Source of the DNA: G965279355 sp965279355
GTDB lineage: Bacteria > Pseudomonadota > Alphaproteobacteria > CACIAM-22H2
Length of the DNA: 64,000 nucleotides
NCBI GenBank assembly: GCA_965279355.1
Contig: OZ257155.1
Coordinates: 3,410,001-3,474,000 of the forward strand
Direction of reading: 5' to 3'
The position numbers and the translations under genes were made by a program. Under the pieces are notes generated by a model that saw only the letters and a program-made list of their open reading frames with translations, did not search any database and was not told the origin of the DNA. This document shows positions 16,917 through 25,568 of this stretch, piece by piece. Numbering within the stretch: the stretch's first letter is position 1; the number at the start of each line of letters is the position of its first letter.

Positions 16917-18329
16917 TCAGTAGGCGTTGCGGTTGATTGCCGCGAACGGCGTGAGGGCCAGGATCTTCAGGTCGAACCACAGCGACCAGTTGTCGATGTA
17001 GTAGAGATCGTGCTGCACGCGCTGGCGCATCTTCTCGGGCGTGTCGGTCTCGCCGCGCAGGCCGTTGACCTGCGCCCAGCCGGTGATGCCGGGCTTCACG
17101 CGATGGCGGCTGAGGTAATCGTCGATGACCTTGGCGTATTGCTCGTTATGGGCGACGGCGTGCGGGCGCGGCCCGACCAGCGACATCTCGCCGCGCAGCA
17201 CGTTGAACACCTGTGGCAGTTCGTCGAGGCTCGTCTTGCGCAGGAAACGGCCGACGCGGGTGACGCGCGGATCGTTGCGTGTCGCCTGCGGCACCACGCT
17301 TTCGTCGGTGAGCTGCACCTGCATGGTGCGGAATTTCCACACCACGATCGCATTGTTGTTGAAGCCGTAGCGCCGCTGGCGGAAGAACACCGGCCCCGGG
17401 CTGTCGAGCTTCACCGCCAGCGCGATCATGCCGATGACCGGTAGCAGCAGGACCGTGAGGATCGCCGCGAGCACCCGGTCCTCGAAATTCTTGGCGACCA
17501 GGCTCCAGCCCGAGAGCGGGCGCTCCAGCACCGACAGCATGGGAATGCCGGCAACCGGCAGCACGCCGCGCACCGGCAGCATCGAGCCGACATATTCCGG
17601 GCAGAGCTTGACGTCGTTGGGAAGCACTTTGAGCTTCTTGATCAGTTCCTGCAGATACGCCGTGGACCGCCAGGGAACGGCGACCAGGACCTCGTCCACC
17701 GGATAGATGCGCACGAAGCGCACCAGATCGTCGACGGACCCATGCACCTTGTGGCCAACGACACTGGACGGCAGCCGTTCCCAGTCGTCGTCGAACACGC
17801 CCACGACGCGGTACTGCGTGCGCGCCTGCGCCTCGATCTGGCGGATGAGGTGCTGCCCTGCATCGCCGGCGCCGATGATGGCGACGGCTTTCACCAGCAA
17901 GCCGTGCCGGCGCCAGCGGTCGATCTGCATCAGGATCAGCAGCCGCATCAGGATGAAGCCGGCAAGGCTGAAGGCGAACCAGCCGATGGCGAAGGCGCGG
18001 CTGAACGCGACCGATGTCTGGGTGAAGTAGGCCAGCGCGATGAGGGTCAGCATCACCGCCGTCCACGCCATCGACATGCGCCCGATCTGCAGCGCCAGCC
18101 GCGGCAGGTCGTCGAACACGTAGAGCCGCGCGATCTGGAAATAGATGACGCACAGCAGGATCGCGACCACGATGCCGATCACGTAGAGATCGGGAATGAA
18201 CACCGTGTCGTGGCGCAGGAAATACGAGAAGACGGCGCCAAGCACGATCACGCTCACGTCGACCAGCCGCAGGCCGCCGAGGAGAATCGTCTGAAGGTCG
18301 GCAGCGGCAACGCGCTGGTTGCGGATCAT
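16917..18329 (-). CDS. wcaJ: undecaprenyl-phosphate glucose phosphotransferase (WcaJ-type)
   Basis: A 470-residue polyprenyl-phosphate hexose-1-phosphate transferase that starts a surface polysaccharide repeat unit at the inner membrane. Four N-terminal membrane helices are followed by a CoA-binding-like domain (AIIGAGDAGQHLIRQIEAQ), a fifth membrane segment and the catalytic domain: KLDSPGPVFFRQRRYGFNNN, WKFRTM, TSLDELPQVFNVLRGEMSLV then GPRPHA, and HRVKPGITGWAQVNGLRGET. The start ATG at 18329 fits the family; in-frame starts at 18458 and 18542 would add a non-family tail. It heads a run with the ABC exporter and serves, by inference, the glycan locus 6 kb on. Confidence 0.92.
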   Translation of the reverse strand: MIRNQRVAAADLQTILLGGLRLVDVSVIVLGAVFSYFLRHDTVFIPDLYVIGIVVAILLCVIYFQIARLYVFDDLPRLALQIGRMSMAWTAVMLTLIALAYFTQTSVAFSRAFAIGWFAFSLAGFILMRLLILMQIDRWRRHGLLVKAVAIIGAGDAGQHLIRQIEAQARTQYRVVGVFDDDWERLPSSVVGHKVHGSVDDLVRFVRIYPVDEVLVAVPWRSTAYLQELIKKLKVLPNDVKLCPEYVGSMLPVRGVLPVAGIPMLSVLERPLSGWSLVAKNFEDRVLAAILTVLLLPVIGMIALAVKLDSPGPVFFRQRRYGFNNNAIVVWKFRTMQVQLTDESVVPQATRNDPRVTRVGRFLRKTSLDELPQVFNVLRGEMSLVGPRPHAVAHNEQYAKVIDDYLSRHRVKPGITGWAQVNGLRGETDTPEKMRQRVQHDLYYIDNWSLWFDLKILALTPFAAINRNAY

Positions 18330-18386
18330 GTGAGCGGACGGCCCGGTCGGGTGCGGATAAGTGGCGGGCAGAATAGGGCAATCCGC

Positions 18387-18434
18387 CCGGACAGGCAAAG
18401 CGCGGAAACCGTTAAGTTTTTTGCCCCTGTCCGG
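18387..18434. repeat. 9-bp perfect inverted repeat in the wcaJ leader
   Basis: CCGGACAGG at 18387-18395 pairs with CCTGTCCGG at 18426-18434 across a 30-base spacer, 58 bp before the wcaJ start. With a two-base bulge the pairing continues into CAAA/TTTTTTGCC. On the transcribed strand this could be a hairpin in the 5' leader or a split operator. No promoter could be placed with certainty in this gap of 175 bp. Confidence 0.45.
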
Positions 18435-18504
18435 CCGCCGCCGGAGTTTCAATTCCATGCATAAGATGAGCGAACTGAGCGAACTCCCGTCCTCCCGTCC
18501 GCCG

Positions 18505-18756
18505 CTATTCGGTCTCGTTCCACTTCTCGACCCACTCGACATAGATGCGGGCGATGGCGCCGTTGTGGTCGCGCCGGGCGTGCGGGACGGCTACCGGGAC
18601 ATGCTTGATCCGCAGGACCCGGACCATTTCGAGATCGCCGCTGTCGTTCCCGACCACGATGCGGTCGCCGGGGGAGGGAAGCTGGACGAATTCATGGTCG
18701 CCCCGGTTGCGGAGCTTCTTATCAGGCGCAATCTCGACGACATGTCCCCGGACCAT
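18505..18756 (-). CDS. conserved-looking small protein, unknown function
   Basis: An 83-residue hydrophilic protein with no membrane segment and no recognised domain. A GGGGG run stands five bases before the ATG. It contains a beta-rich stretch (SPGDRIVVGNDSGDLEMVRV LRIKHVPV), of the kind seen in small barrel folds, and ends in an acidic, Trp-rich tail. Codon use matches the neighbours. It lies on the same strand between the LapG-like protease gene (66 bp upstream) and wcaJ. The call as a gene rests on codon pattern and ribosome site. Confidence 0.55.
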   Translation of the reverse strand: MVRGHVVEIAPDKKLRNRGDHEFVQLPSPGDRIVVGNDSGDLEMVRVLRIKHVPVAVPHARRDHNGAIARIYVEWVEKWNETE

Positions 18757-18821
18757 GCAGCCCCCCGATCCCGTTGGTGCGGATCAGGATAGTCCCGTGT
18801 CCTGGGAGGGGCAATTGGCCG

Positions 18822-19490
18822 CTATTGCGGCCGGTGCAGCCACCAGGCGTCTTCGTTGATAGAGTAGATCGGCCGGTAGTGGCGGATGACGGTGGCCGGC
18901 ACCACCTGGGCGATCTGGTTGTCGAGGATCATGGTGCGGTCGGGCAGGTAAACGGCCAGCACCGCATGCGGAACCTTGAGATTGAGATCGTCGACAATGA
19001 CGACTCGCAGCTCGTCACGGGCGAAGCCCAGCTCGCGCAGCGACAGGAATTTGGCGATCGCGTAGTCCTCGCAGTCGCCGTCGCGGTTCATGAACTGCAT
19101 CGGCGTCGCCCAATAGTCGGGAACGCCGTAGTTCGTCGGATCTTCGATATAGGGCGCCTTGTTCAGGTATTCGTTAACCCGGGTAAGCTGGGTCAGCCGG
19201 TCCTTTCCGGCAAGCTCCTGCAGCATCGCGCGCCATTCCTGCAGATGGCAGCGGTTGAACCGGCGTTCGCTGCAGGTGCCCTCGTAGAGCGCCTGCTCGT
19301 CCGTCAGGCGGCTCAGCATGCCCGTCCATTTCTGGAACGGTGTCAGGCGGGGATTGCGAACCTCCGACGTCCCGAACAGGGCCGGATAGCTGCGCTCGGA
19401 CTCCAGCGAGGACGGCTCGGCCGCGATGGCGACCGTGACGCCCAATAGAGCGATCGAAAGAAATGCGAGAACGCGACGAAGGAGGGCCAT
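18822..19490 (-). CDS. periplasmic transglutaminase-like cysteine protease (LapG/BTLCP family)
   Basis: A 222-residue protein with a Sec signal peptide (about residues 1-23, ending AIAAEP). The triad is visible: Cys in NRDGDCEDYAIAK (about residue 140), His in VPHAVLAVYL (about 176) and Asp in MILDNQIAQV (about 190). Family knowledge: LapG cleaves large adhesins near their N-terminus and is held inactive by LapD when cyclic di-GMP is high. Calcium-site residues of LapG (Asp-Glu near the Cys) are matched by the GDCEDYA segment. It is divergent from a membrane sensor with a degenerate HD-GYP domain, 102 bp apart. No adhesin or LapD gene is in the window. Confidence 0.87.
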   Translation of the reverse strand: MALLRRVLAFLSIALLGVTVAIAAEPSSLESERSYPALFGTSEVRNPRLTPFQKWTGMLSRLTDEQALYEGTCSERRFNRCHLQEWRAMLQELAGKDRLTQLTRVNEYLNKAPYIEDPTNYGVPDYWATPMQFMNRDGDCEDYAIAKFLSLRELGFARDELRVVIVDDLNLKVPHAVLAVYLPDRTMILDNQIAQVVPATVIRHYRPIYSINEDAWWLHRPQ

Positions 19491-19592
19491 GGCCTGACCG
19501 TGCGAGGTTGGCCAGCTTAAATCCGCATTGGTTAACGAAGCCTTGCCCCCTTATTCTGGCGCTCTCCCACTGCGCCCGAGTCCCGCGTTCCG

Positions 19593-21668
19593 ATGCTTGA
19601 AGGTTTCGAAGAGTCCGACCGCGAGACCCGCCGCTTTCCGGCCGGGATGCTGGCCGCGGTTCTGGTTCTGCTGCTGGCCGCGGCGCTTGGCGTGCTGCTG
19701 GTTTTCCGCTTCGTCGATGGCGAGCGCGAGCGCGAGCTTCGGGCGTGGCAGGTGCGGCTTGGCCTGGTGGCGGATGCGCGCACGGCCTCGGTTGGCGAGT
19801 GGCTAGACCGGCAGTTTGCCGCGGTCGGCGGTCTGGCCGAGAACGCGACCCTGCAGCTCTATGCAACCGAACTGGCGTTGGCGGACAACGATCCGGCGAA
19901 GGTCACCGATGGTGCCGCCCAGGCCGGCTATGTCCGCAACCTGCTGCTGGTGACGGCGGATCGCGCCGGTTACGCCGGTACGGCACCCACCCAGCGTCCC
20001 GTCGCCAGTCTGCGCCGCCCCGGCACGGCGGGGCTGGCCTTTCTCGATGCGGGCGGGCAGCCGGTCATCGCCACGCCTGATTTTCCATCGGCCGAGCCGC
20101 GTCTCCGCGCCTTCATCCAGGAGCGGCCGCAGACCGAACGCGCGGTGCTCGATCTCCATGTCCCGGCCGGCGGCCGGCCGAGCATGGCATTCGTGGCGCC
20201 AATCCTGGCCGTGCAGTCCGATCCCGGCAGCAAGCCGGTTGGCTGGGTGATCGGCGTGAAGGATGTGGCGGACGAACTGTTCCTGTTGCTGACGCGCCCG
20301 CCGACCTCCGAGAAATCGGCTGAGACGGTGCTGGTGCGCCGCGCGGGCGCTGTTGTCGAATATCTGTCGCCGCTGGCCGACGGTACGGCGCCGCTGCAGA
20401 AGCGTCTTGCGCTCACGACCGCCGGTCTCGCCGAAGCATTCGCGCTGGAGACACCGGGCGGCTTCGCCGTGAAGCGCGACTATCGCGACGCCGAAGTGCT
20501 GGTCACCGGCCGCGCGCTTGCATCCGTGCCGTGGGCGCTGGTGCATAAAGTGGATCGTGCCGAGGCACTGGCGGAAAGCGACAGCCGTCTCAACCGGCTG
20601 CTGGTCGTGCTGCTGCTGGCGGTGGCGGTGGGTCTGGCGGTGCTGGTTGCTGTGTGGCGGCATGGTGCGTCGCGCCGCGCCAGTGAAGCGGCGGACCGTT
20701 TTCGCGATCTTGCGCAGCGTTTCGAAAGTCAGGGCCGTCTGCTGCGTCTGGTCACCGACAGCCAGCCCGCCGCGATCTTCATCGCCGATGCGGAGAACAA
20801 GCTGCGCTTTGCCAACCGCGTGCTAGCCGAACGCGTTGGGCAGGCGGCGGGCGATCTGGTCGGCAAGACATTGCAGGCGATCTTCGGCCCCGCCGCGGGG
20901 CAGCGCTACGCCGAACGCAATCGCGCCGCACCCGGCAGCGAACTGCTGCGCACTGACGATGCCGAGCCGCGGGTCGTGCGCGCCGAACACATTCCACTGG
21001 ATGACAAGTCAGGCGCGGTGCTGGTTGTCGAAGAGGATGTGACGGAGCTGGTGCGCGAGCGCGAGCGGCGCGAACGCACGCTCAAGGAAGTCGTGCGTGC
21101 GTTGTTGACCATGGTCGACCGCCGCGACCCCTTCGCCGCCAACCATTCGCAGCGTGTCGCCGCCGTTTCCCGGCGGGTCGCCGAAGAACTGGGCGTCGAC
21201 CGGGTGACGATCGACACCGCCGAGACCGCCGGCAATCTCATGAATCTCGGCAAGATCCTGGTGCCGTCGCAGGTGCTGACCCGTACCGGCGATCTCTCTG
21301 AGTCAGAACTGCAGCAGGTGCGTGACAGTATTCAGGCGGGCGCCGAACTCTTGCGCGGCATCGAATTCGACGGACCGGTTGTCGAGACCATGCATCAGTC
21401 GCAGGAGCAATGGGACGGCACCGGACCGCTCGGCCTGAAGGGCGAGGCGATCCTGCTCTCCGCGCGGGTCGTTGCGGTGGCGAATGCATTCGTGGCGCTG
21501 GTGTCGGCGCGGGCGCACCGTGCCGGTCTCGATTTCGACGCGGCGGTGGAGACGTTGCTCAAGGAAACGGGGTCGGTGTTCGATCGCCGGGTTGTGGCGG
21601 CGCTGATCAGCGTGCTCGACAATCGCGGGGGGCGCGCCGCGTGGGCGGAGTTCAGAACGACTCCTTGA
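19593..21668 (+). CDS. membrane sensor: periplasmic domain, PAS and degenerate HD-GYP
   Basis: A 691-residue protein. Membrane segments at about 18-42 and 335-355 enclose a periplasmic sensor domain of about 290 residues; then a PAS domain (about 382-470), a short coil (RERERRERTLKE) and an HD-GYP-like domain (about 507-680). The first His is kept (His518, NHSQRV), but the HD pair is Met550-Asn551, the HHE motif reads Ser603-Gln604-Glu605, GYP reads GPL and the later Asp positions are Asn631 and Val634. GK of the first motif and WDGTG remain. Hydrolysis of cyclic di-GMP is therefore unlikely; a binding or signalling role is inferred. It is divergent from the LapG-like protease. Confidence 0.85.
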   Translation: MLEGFEESDRETRRFPAGMLAAVLVLLLAAALGVLLVFRFVDGERERELRAWQVRLGLVADARTASVGEWLDRQFAAVGGLAENATLQLYATELALADNDPAKVTDGAAQAGYVRNLLLVTADRAGYAGTAPTQRPVASLRRPGTAGLAFLDAGGQPVIATPDFPSAEPRLRAFIQERPQTERAVLDLHVPAGGRPSMAFVAPILAVQSDPGSKPVGWVIGVKDVADELFLLLTRPPTSEKSAETVLVRRAGAVVEYLSPLADGTAPLQKRLALTTAGLAEAFALETPGGFAVKRDYRDAEVLVTGRALASVPWALVHKVDRAEALAESDSRLNRLLVVLLLAVAVGLAVLVAVWRHGASRRASEAADRFRDLAQRFESQGRLLRLVTDSQPAAIFIADAENKLRFANRVLAERVGQAAGDLVGKTLQAIFGPAAGQRYAERNRAAPGSELLRTDDAEPRVVRAEHIPLDDKSGAVLVVEEDVTELVRERERRERTLKEVVRALLTMVDRRDPFAANHSQRVAAVSRRVAEELGVDRVTIDTAETAGNLMNLGKILVPSQVLTRTGDLSESELQQVRDSIQAGAELLRGIEFDGPVVETMHQSQEQWDGTGPLGLKGEAILLSARVVAVANAFVALVSARAHRAGLDFDAAVETLLKETGSVFDRRVVAALISVLDNRGGRAAWAEFRTTP

Positions 21669-22368
21669 ACGGCCGCAGATCGAGCTCGTGCGTCCAGGCG
21701 CTGCGATGCTGATCGAGGATCGCCATATAGGCATCGGCGATGGCATCGAGATTGAGCAAACCGTCTTCGCCCGCTTGCTGGATGCGATCCGGCCGCCGCG
21801 CGCGCAGGCGCTCGCCGTTGATGCCGCCATCGATGATCACATGGGCGACATGGATGCCTTGCGGGCCGAACTCGCGCGCCATGGATTGTGCGAACGCTCT
21901 CAAGCCGGCTTTTGCCACGGCGAACGCGCTAAAGTTCGCGCGACCGCGCAGACTGGCTGAGGCGCCGGTGAAGATCACGGTGCCGTTGCCGCGCGGCACC
22001 ATGCGTTTTGCCGCTTCGCGGCCGACCAGGAAACCGCCGAAGCAGCCGACCCGCCACGCATCCTCGAATGTCTTCGCATCGAGCTCGCGCACCGGTTTCA
22101 TCACATTGTTGCCGGCGTTGTAGATCACGCAGTCGACCTCGCCGGTTTTCTCGGCGGCGTCAAACAGGCGCAGCACATCGGCTTCGTTCGTGGTGTCGCC
22201 GGCGATCGCCGTGACGTTCTTGCCAAGCGCGGCGGCAACCGTTTCGATCTGCTTCGCGGTCCGGCCGTTCAGGAAGACATGGCGCCCGGTTGCGGCGATC
22301 CGCCGGCCGAGCGTGGCGCCGAGACCCGCTTCCGGGCCGACACCGACGACGATTGCCGTTTTCGTCAC
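21652..22368 (-). CDS. SDR-family oxidoreductase lacking the catalytic Tyr
   Basis: A 238-residue Rossmann protein of the short-chain dehydrogenase family. The cofactor loop is GVGPEAGLGATLGRR, followed by YNAGNN. In the active site the Ser is present (FTGASASLRG) but the YxxxK motif reads FAVAK, so Tyr is Phe and Lys is kept. A related branch with AFAxAK is known in bacteria, so this may be a fixed subfamily state. Start is GTG at 22368, overlapping the methyltransferase stop as GTGA, so translation is coupled. The 3' end overlaps the sensor gene on the other strand by 17 bp. Confidence 0.83.
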   Translation of the reverse strand: MTKTAIVVGVGPEAGLGATLGRRIAATGRHVFLNGRTAKQIETVAAALGKNVTAIAGDTTNEADVLRLFDAAEKTGEVDCVIYNAGNNVMKPVRELDAKTFEDAWRVGCFGGFLVGREAAKRMVPRGNGTVIFTGASASLRGRANFSAFAVAKAGLRAFAQSMAREFGPQGIHVAHVIIDGGINGERLRARRPDRIQQAGEDGLLNLDAIADAYMAILDQHRSAWTHELDLRPFKESF

Positions 22369-23102
22369 GCTTTCACGGCGAGGAACGCCGGCCGCGTATG
22401 GCTGCCGGCGAAGCCGCGCAAGGTGCTGGGCAGGCCCCGCTGATCCTGCATGCGGAAGCCGGCGGCTTCGATCATCCGCGCGACATGCGCCGGCAGGAAG
22501 GTGTGCGGATGCGCCTGCACCAGAATCTCGCTCCTGTGCGTGATGCGGGTGATGCCCTCGAAGCGCCAGCGGCCGACCACCGAAAGACAATCAACACCGA
22601 CTAGCAGGCGACCGCCGGGGCGCAGGGCGCGATGCGCGTTGCGCAGGATGGTCAACGGCTCGCGCACATGGTCGAGCACGTTGTAGGTCACCACGGTATC
22701 GAAGTGGTTATCGAAACCAAGATCTTCTCCGGGTGTCTGCACATACTCGCCTTCGTTGGCGAGTGCCTCGACCCAGGCGAGGAACGGCGAGGCCCAGGCA
22801 TCTTCCGGCAACCTGGTTTCGCGGATCGGCAGTTTGGGTAGCGGTTCGGCTTTCACCAGCCGGCGCAAGCCGGTCTTGTGGCGGCTGAAGGAGACGAGGC
22901 TGATACCGAGCGGCCCGCAGCCGATCTCCAGCACGTCCTTGCCGTCGAACAGGGCCCGCTGGGTGGCATCGTCCAGCAGCGACAGGAATTCCGGTTTCTC
23001 GGCGCAGATGCGCAGGATCTCGCGCAGGTCGAGGTCGCGCCAGTAGCTGAGTTCCGCCGCCTGCGCGGCGCTCCAGCGGTCTGCTGTTACGGCTGTATCC
23101 AC
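22365..23102 (-). CDS. class I SAM-dependent methyltransferase
   Basis: A 245-residue cytoplasmic protein. Motif I is VLEIGCGPLGISLVS, motif II region DTVVTYNVLDHVREP, then LRPGGRLLVGVD. The N-terminal 50 residues form a helical lid (RWSAAQAAELSYWRDLDLRE), as in sugar or lipid methyltransferases of polysaccharide clusters. Its stop overlaps the SDR start by 4 bp, so the two genes form a unit. The substrate is unknown. The MFS pump gene upstream reads in the same direction with a 45-bp gap. Confidence 0.85.
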   Translation of the reverse strand: MDTAVTADRWSAAQAAELSYWRDLDLREILRICAEKPEFLSLLDDATQRALFDGKDVLEIGCGPLGISLVSFSRHKTGLRRLVKAEPLPKLPIRETRLPEDAWASPFLAWVEALANEGEYVQTPGEDLGFDNHFDTVVTYNVLDHVREPLTILRNAHRALRPGGRLLVGVDCLSVVGRWRFEGITRITHRSEILVQAHPHTFLPAHVARMIEAAGFRMQDQRGLPSTLRGFAGSHTRPAFLAVKA

Positions 23103-23147
23103 GATGTCTCCGGCAATGCGTTACCGTCTAGAACGTAGCACGCGCGG

Positions 23148-24671
23148 TTATCTTCCGCGCGCCCGGACGAAAAATGTCACCGCCAGCGTGGCAATGGCCA
23201 GTGCCAATGTCGCCCAGAAGGTGTGGCGCAGCCCCTCGTCGAGGGCGGCCAGCAGGACGGCCTGGCTTTCGCCGGCGACACCGGCCGAATGGTCCAGCAG
23301 TGCGCGGAACGCCTCTGGCGAGACAAGCGCAACGCCGTCCTGGCCCGTGCCAAGGCGCAACGCCAATGTCTGGTTCAGGAGGCTGCCCAGGGCCGCCGCG
23401 CCGAGGGCCGTGCCGAGCATGCGCGAGAACACCGACGCGGATGTGGCGCTGCCGCGCCGATCCCAATCGGTACTCTCGTTGATCAGCAGTATCAGCGTGA
23501 CATTGAGCAAGCCAAGCCCCGCTCCCAACAGCAGAGACCCAAGTCCCGGGAGGATGTAGGGGCTGCTGGCAGGCTCGACCGTGCACAGCACCGCGGCGCC
23601 CGCGACCAGCATGAGGGCGGCGAGCCGAGCCTGGCCGGCACCGCCGAGATAAACGCCGATCCAGCGCACGCCCATGGCGGAGACGGTCCAGCCCACGGAG
23701 AAGGTCGTGATGGTGAACCCGGCGATGACCGCGGATTGGCCCATCACCGTCTGCACGTAGGGCGGGACGAACGTCACCAGTCCGGCCAGCACCATGCCGG
23801 CAAAGACCATGGTGGCATTCAGTGGCGCCAGCGGCTGATCGCGCCACAGCGTGATGTCCACCATCGGTTCGGCGACACGCTTTTCATGCCGCAGAAACAG
23901 CGCAAAGCACCCGATGGCCGTCGCCGCCAGCACCAGACTCTGAAGGGAGAACCATGGCCATGCGGTGCCGCCTTGAATCACCAACAGCAGTAGCGACACG
24001 ATGGAGATCATGAAGAACGCCGCACCGGCGTAGTCGATCGCGTGGTCGTGCCGCTCGACGCGCTCATCGAGGTACAGGAGCAGACCGATGATTGTCGCGA
24101 TGCCGACCGGGATGTTGATCCAGAACACCCAGTGCCAGGTCAGGTGCTGAACGATGAGACCGCCGGCCACGGGCCCAAGCAGGGCGGCGACGGTCCAGAC
24201 CGCCGAGAGATAACCCTGGATCGCGGCGCGCTGCGCGCCGGGATAGAGGTCGCTGGCAAGGGTCATGCTCACCGGCTGAATGGCGCCGGCACCGATGCCC
24301 TGCAGGATCCGGAAGGCAATCAGAGCGGTCATCGACCAGGCAAGTCCGCACAGCAGCGAGCCGATCAGGAAGGCGGCGATGCCGGCGATCAGGATCGGCT
24401 TGCGCCCGTACATATCGGCTAGTCGGCCGAAAATCATCGTCATCGCCGCCAGGGTCACCAGGAAGCCGGCGAAGGTCCAGCTATAGAGCGCGAAGCCGCC
24501 GAGCGCGCCGACGATCTGCGGCATGGCGGTGGCGACAATGGTCCACTCAATGGCGGTGATGAACACCCCCATCATGATGCAGGCGAGGACGGCGCCACGC
24601 CGTGTCCGGGACGGCTGCTGCTGCTCGCCGCCGACTTGCAAAGGGGCAGTTTCGTGGGTATCGGGGGTCAT
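23148..24671 (-). CDS. MFS transporter, DHA2 (EmrB/QacA) family
   Basis: A 507-residue inner-membrane protein with 14 membrane segments, the DHA2 layout. Motif A is GRLADMYGRKPILIAG, and motif C GPVAGGLIVQHLTWHWVFWI NIP is typical. The N-terminus is a 25-residue cytoplasmic tail. Family members expel drugs or dyes using the proton gradient. No HlyD-like adaptor or regulator gene is next to it. A short inverted repeat (GCCAC/GTGGC) lies in the 86-bp gap to the divergent phosphatase gene. Confidence 0.92.
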   Translation of the reverse strand: MTPDTHETAPLQVGGEQQQPSRTRRGAVLACIMMGVFITAIEWTIVATAMPQIVGALGGFALYSWTFAGFLVTLAAMTMIFGRLADMYGRKPILIAGIAAFLIGSLLCGLAWSMTALIAFRILQGIGAGAIQPVSMTLASDLYPGAQRAAIQGYLSAVWTVAALLGPVAGGLIVQHLTWHWVFWINIPVGIATIIGLLLYLDERVERHDHAIDYAGAAFFMISIVSLLLLVIQGGTAWPWFSLQSLVLAATAIGCFALFLRHEKRVAEPMVDITLWRDQPLAPLNATMVFAGMVLAGLVTFVPPYVQTVMGQSAVIAGFTITTFSVGWTVSAMGVRWIGVYLGGAGQARLAALMLVAGAAVLCTVEPASSPYILPGLGSLLLGAGLGLLNVTLILLINESTDWDRRGSATSASVFSRMLGTALGAAALGSLLNQTLALRLGTGQDGVALVSPEAFRALLDHSAGVAGESQAVLLAALDEGLRHTFWATLALAIATLAVTFFVRARGR

Positions 24672-24705
24672 CGGAAGGGGTCTGGAGCAAATCGGCTATA
24701 TTCTT

Positions 24706-24721
24706 GCCACAGTGTGGTGGC
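24706..24721. repeat. short inverted repeat between MFS pump and phosphatase genes
   Basis: GCCAC at 24706-24710 and GTGGC at 24717-24721 flank six bases in the divergent gap. It could be an operator for either gene, but the arms are only five bases and no clear promoter elements could be matched. Confidence 0.25.
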
Positions 24722-24757
24722 TAGGTCTGTGGTGGTCGCCATGATAGATATTTCGCC

Positions 24758-25522
24758 GTGACCGTCGACATTCTCGATAAGCCCGTGATTGATAAAGCAC
24801 CCGCCGTGCCAGACGGCACCGCCGTCTATGCAATCGGCGATATTCATGGCCGCGCCGACCTGCTGGCCAGCATGCACCGCCGGATTACCCGGGATGCCGC
24901 TGGGCGGGCGGCGAGACGCCTTGTCGTCGTCTATCTCGGTGACTACGTGGATCGCGGGCCGGGCTCGGCCAATGTCATCGACCAGGTGCTGGACCAGGTC
25001 CCCAGGGGCTTTACGCCGGTATGCCTGCGCGGCAACCACGAGCGGCTGATGCTCGACTTTCTCGACGACGTGTCGTGCGGCCCGCAATGGCTGCGCAACG
25101 GCGGCGTGCAGACTTTCGCCAGCTACGGCATTCCGATTAAAAACGAGGCCAATCTCACTCAGGACGACCTGCTGGCCCTGCAGGCAAGCCTGCGGGAGCG
25201 CCTGCCGGCGCGGCACGTGGACTTCCTGAAGCAGCTCAAAATAACGCATGTCGAGGGCGGGTACCTGTTCGTGCATGCGGGAATCCGCCCCGGCGTGCCG
25301 CTCGCGGACCAGCGCGAGGAAGACGTGATCTGGATCCGCGGGAAGTTCCTGGAATCGACCGCCGATCACGGCCACATGGTCGTCCACGGCCACACCATTA
25401 TTCCGCGCCCCCAGTTCGAAAAGAACAGAATAGGGATCGACACTGGCGCGTATTACTCAGGCCAGCTGACCTGCCTGGTCCTGGAAGGCACGACGCAACA
25501 GATACTGCAGACCGGCCGCTGA
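24758..25522 (+). CDS. PPP-family serine/threonine phosphatase-like metallophosphoesterase
   Basis: A 254-residue cytoplasmic enzyme. The metal-binding motifs of the PPP family follow in order: GDIHGRADLL (about residue 27), GDYVDRGPGS (about 66), GNHERLMLDF (about 91), FVHAGIRPG and VHGHTI. The order and spacing match bacterial PP1-like phosphatases (PrpA/PrpB) and the phage lambda enzyme; ApaH-type or polysaccharide-linked forms also exist. The start is GTG at 24758, with no strong ribosome site. It precedes the UDP-xylose synthase gene by 46 bp, so it may belong to the glycan locus, perhaps dephosphorylating a protein or lipid carrier. Confidence 0.85.
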   Translation: MTVDILDKPVIDKAPAVPDGTAVYAIGDIHGRADLLASMHRRITRDAAGRAARRLVVVYLGDYVDRGPGSANVIDQVLDQVPRGFTPVCLRGNHERLMLDFLDDVSCGPQWLRNGGVQTFASYGIPIKNEANLTQDDLLALQASLRERLPARHVDFLKQLKITHVEGGYLFVHAGIRPGVPLADQREEDVIWIRGKFLESTADHGHMVVHGHTIIPRPQFEKNRIGIDTGAYYSGQLTCLVLEGTTQQILQTGR

Positions 25523-25568
25523 TCGCCGGCTGCTTCCTTTAATTGCAGTCAACAGACGGAAGAGAACC

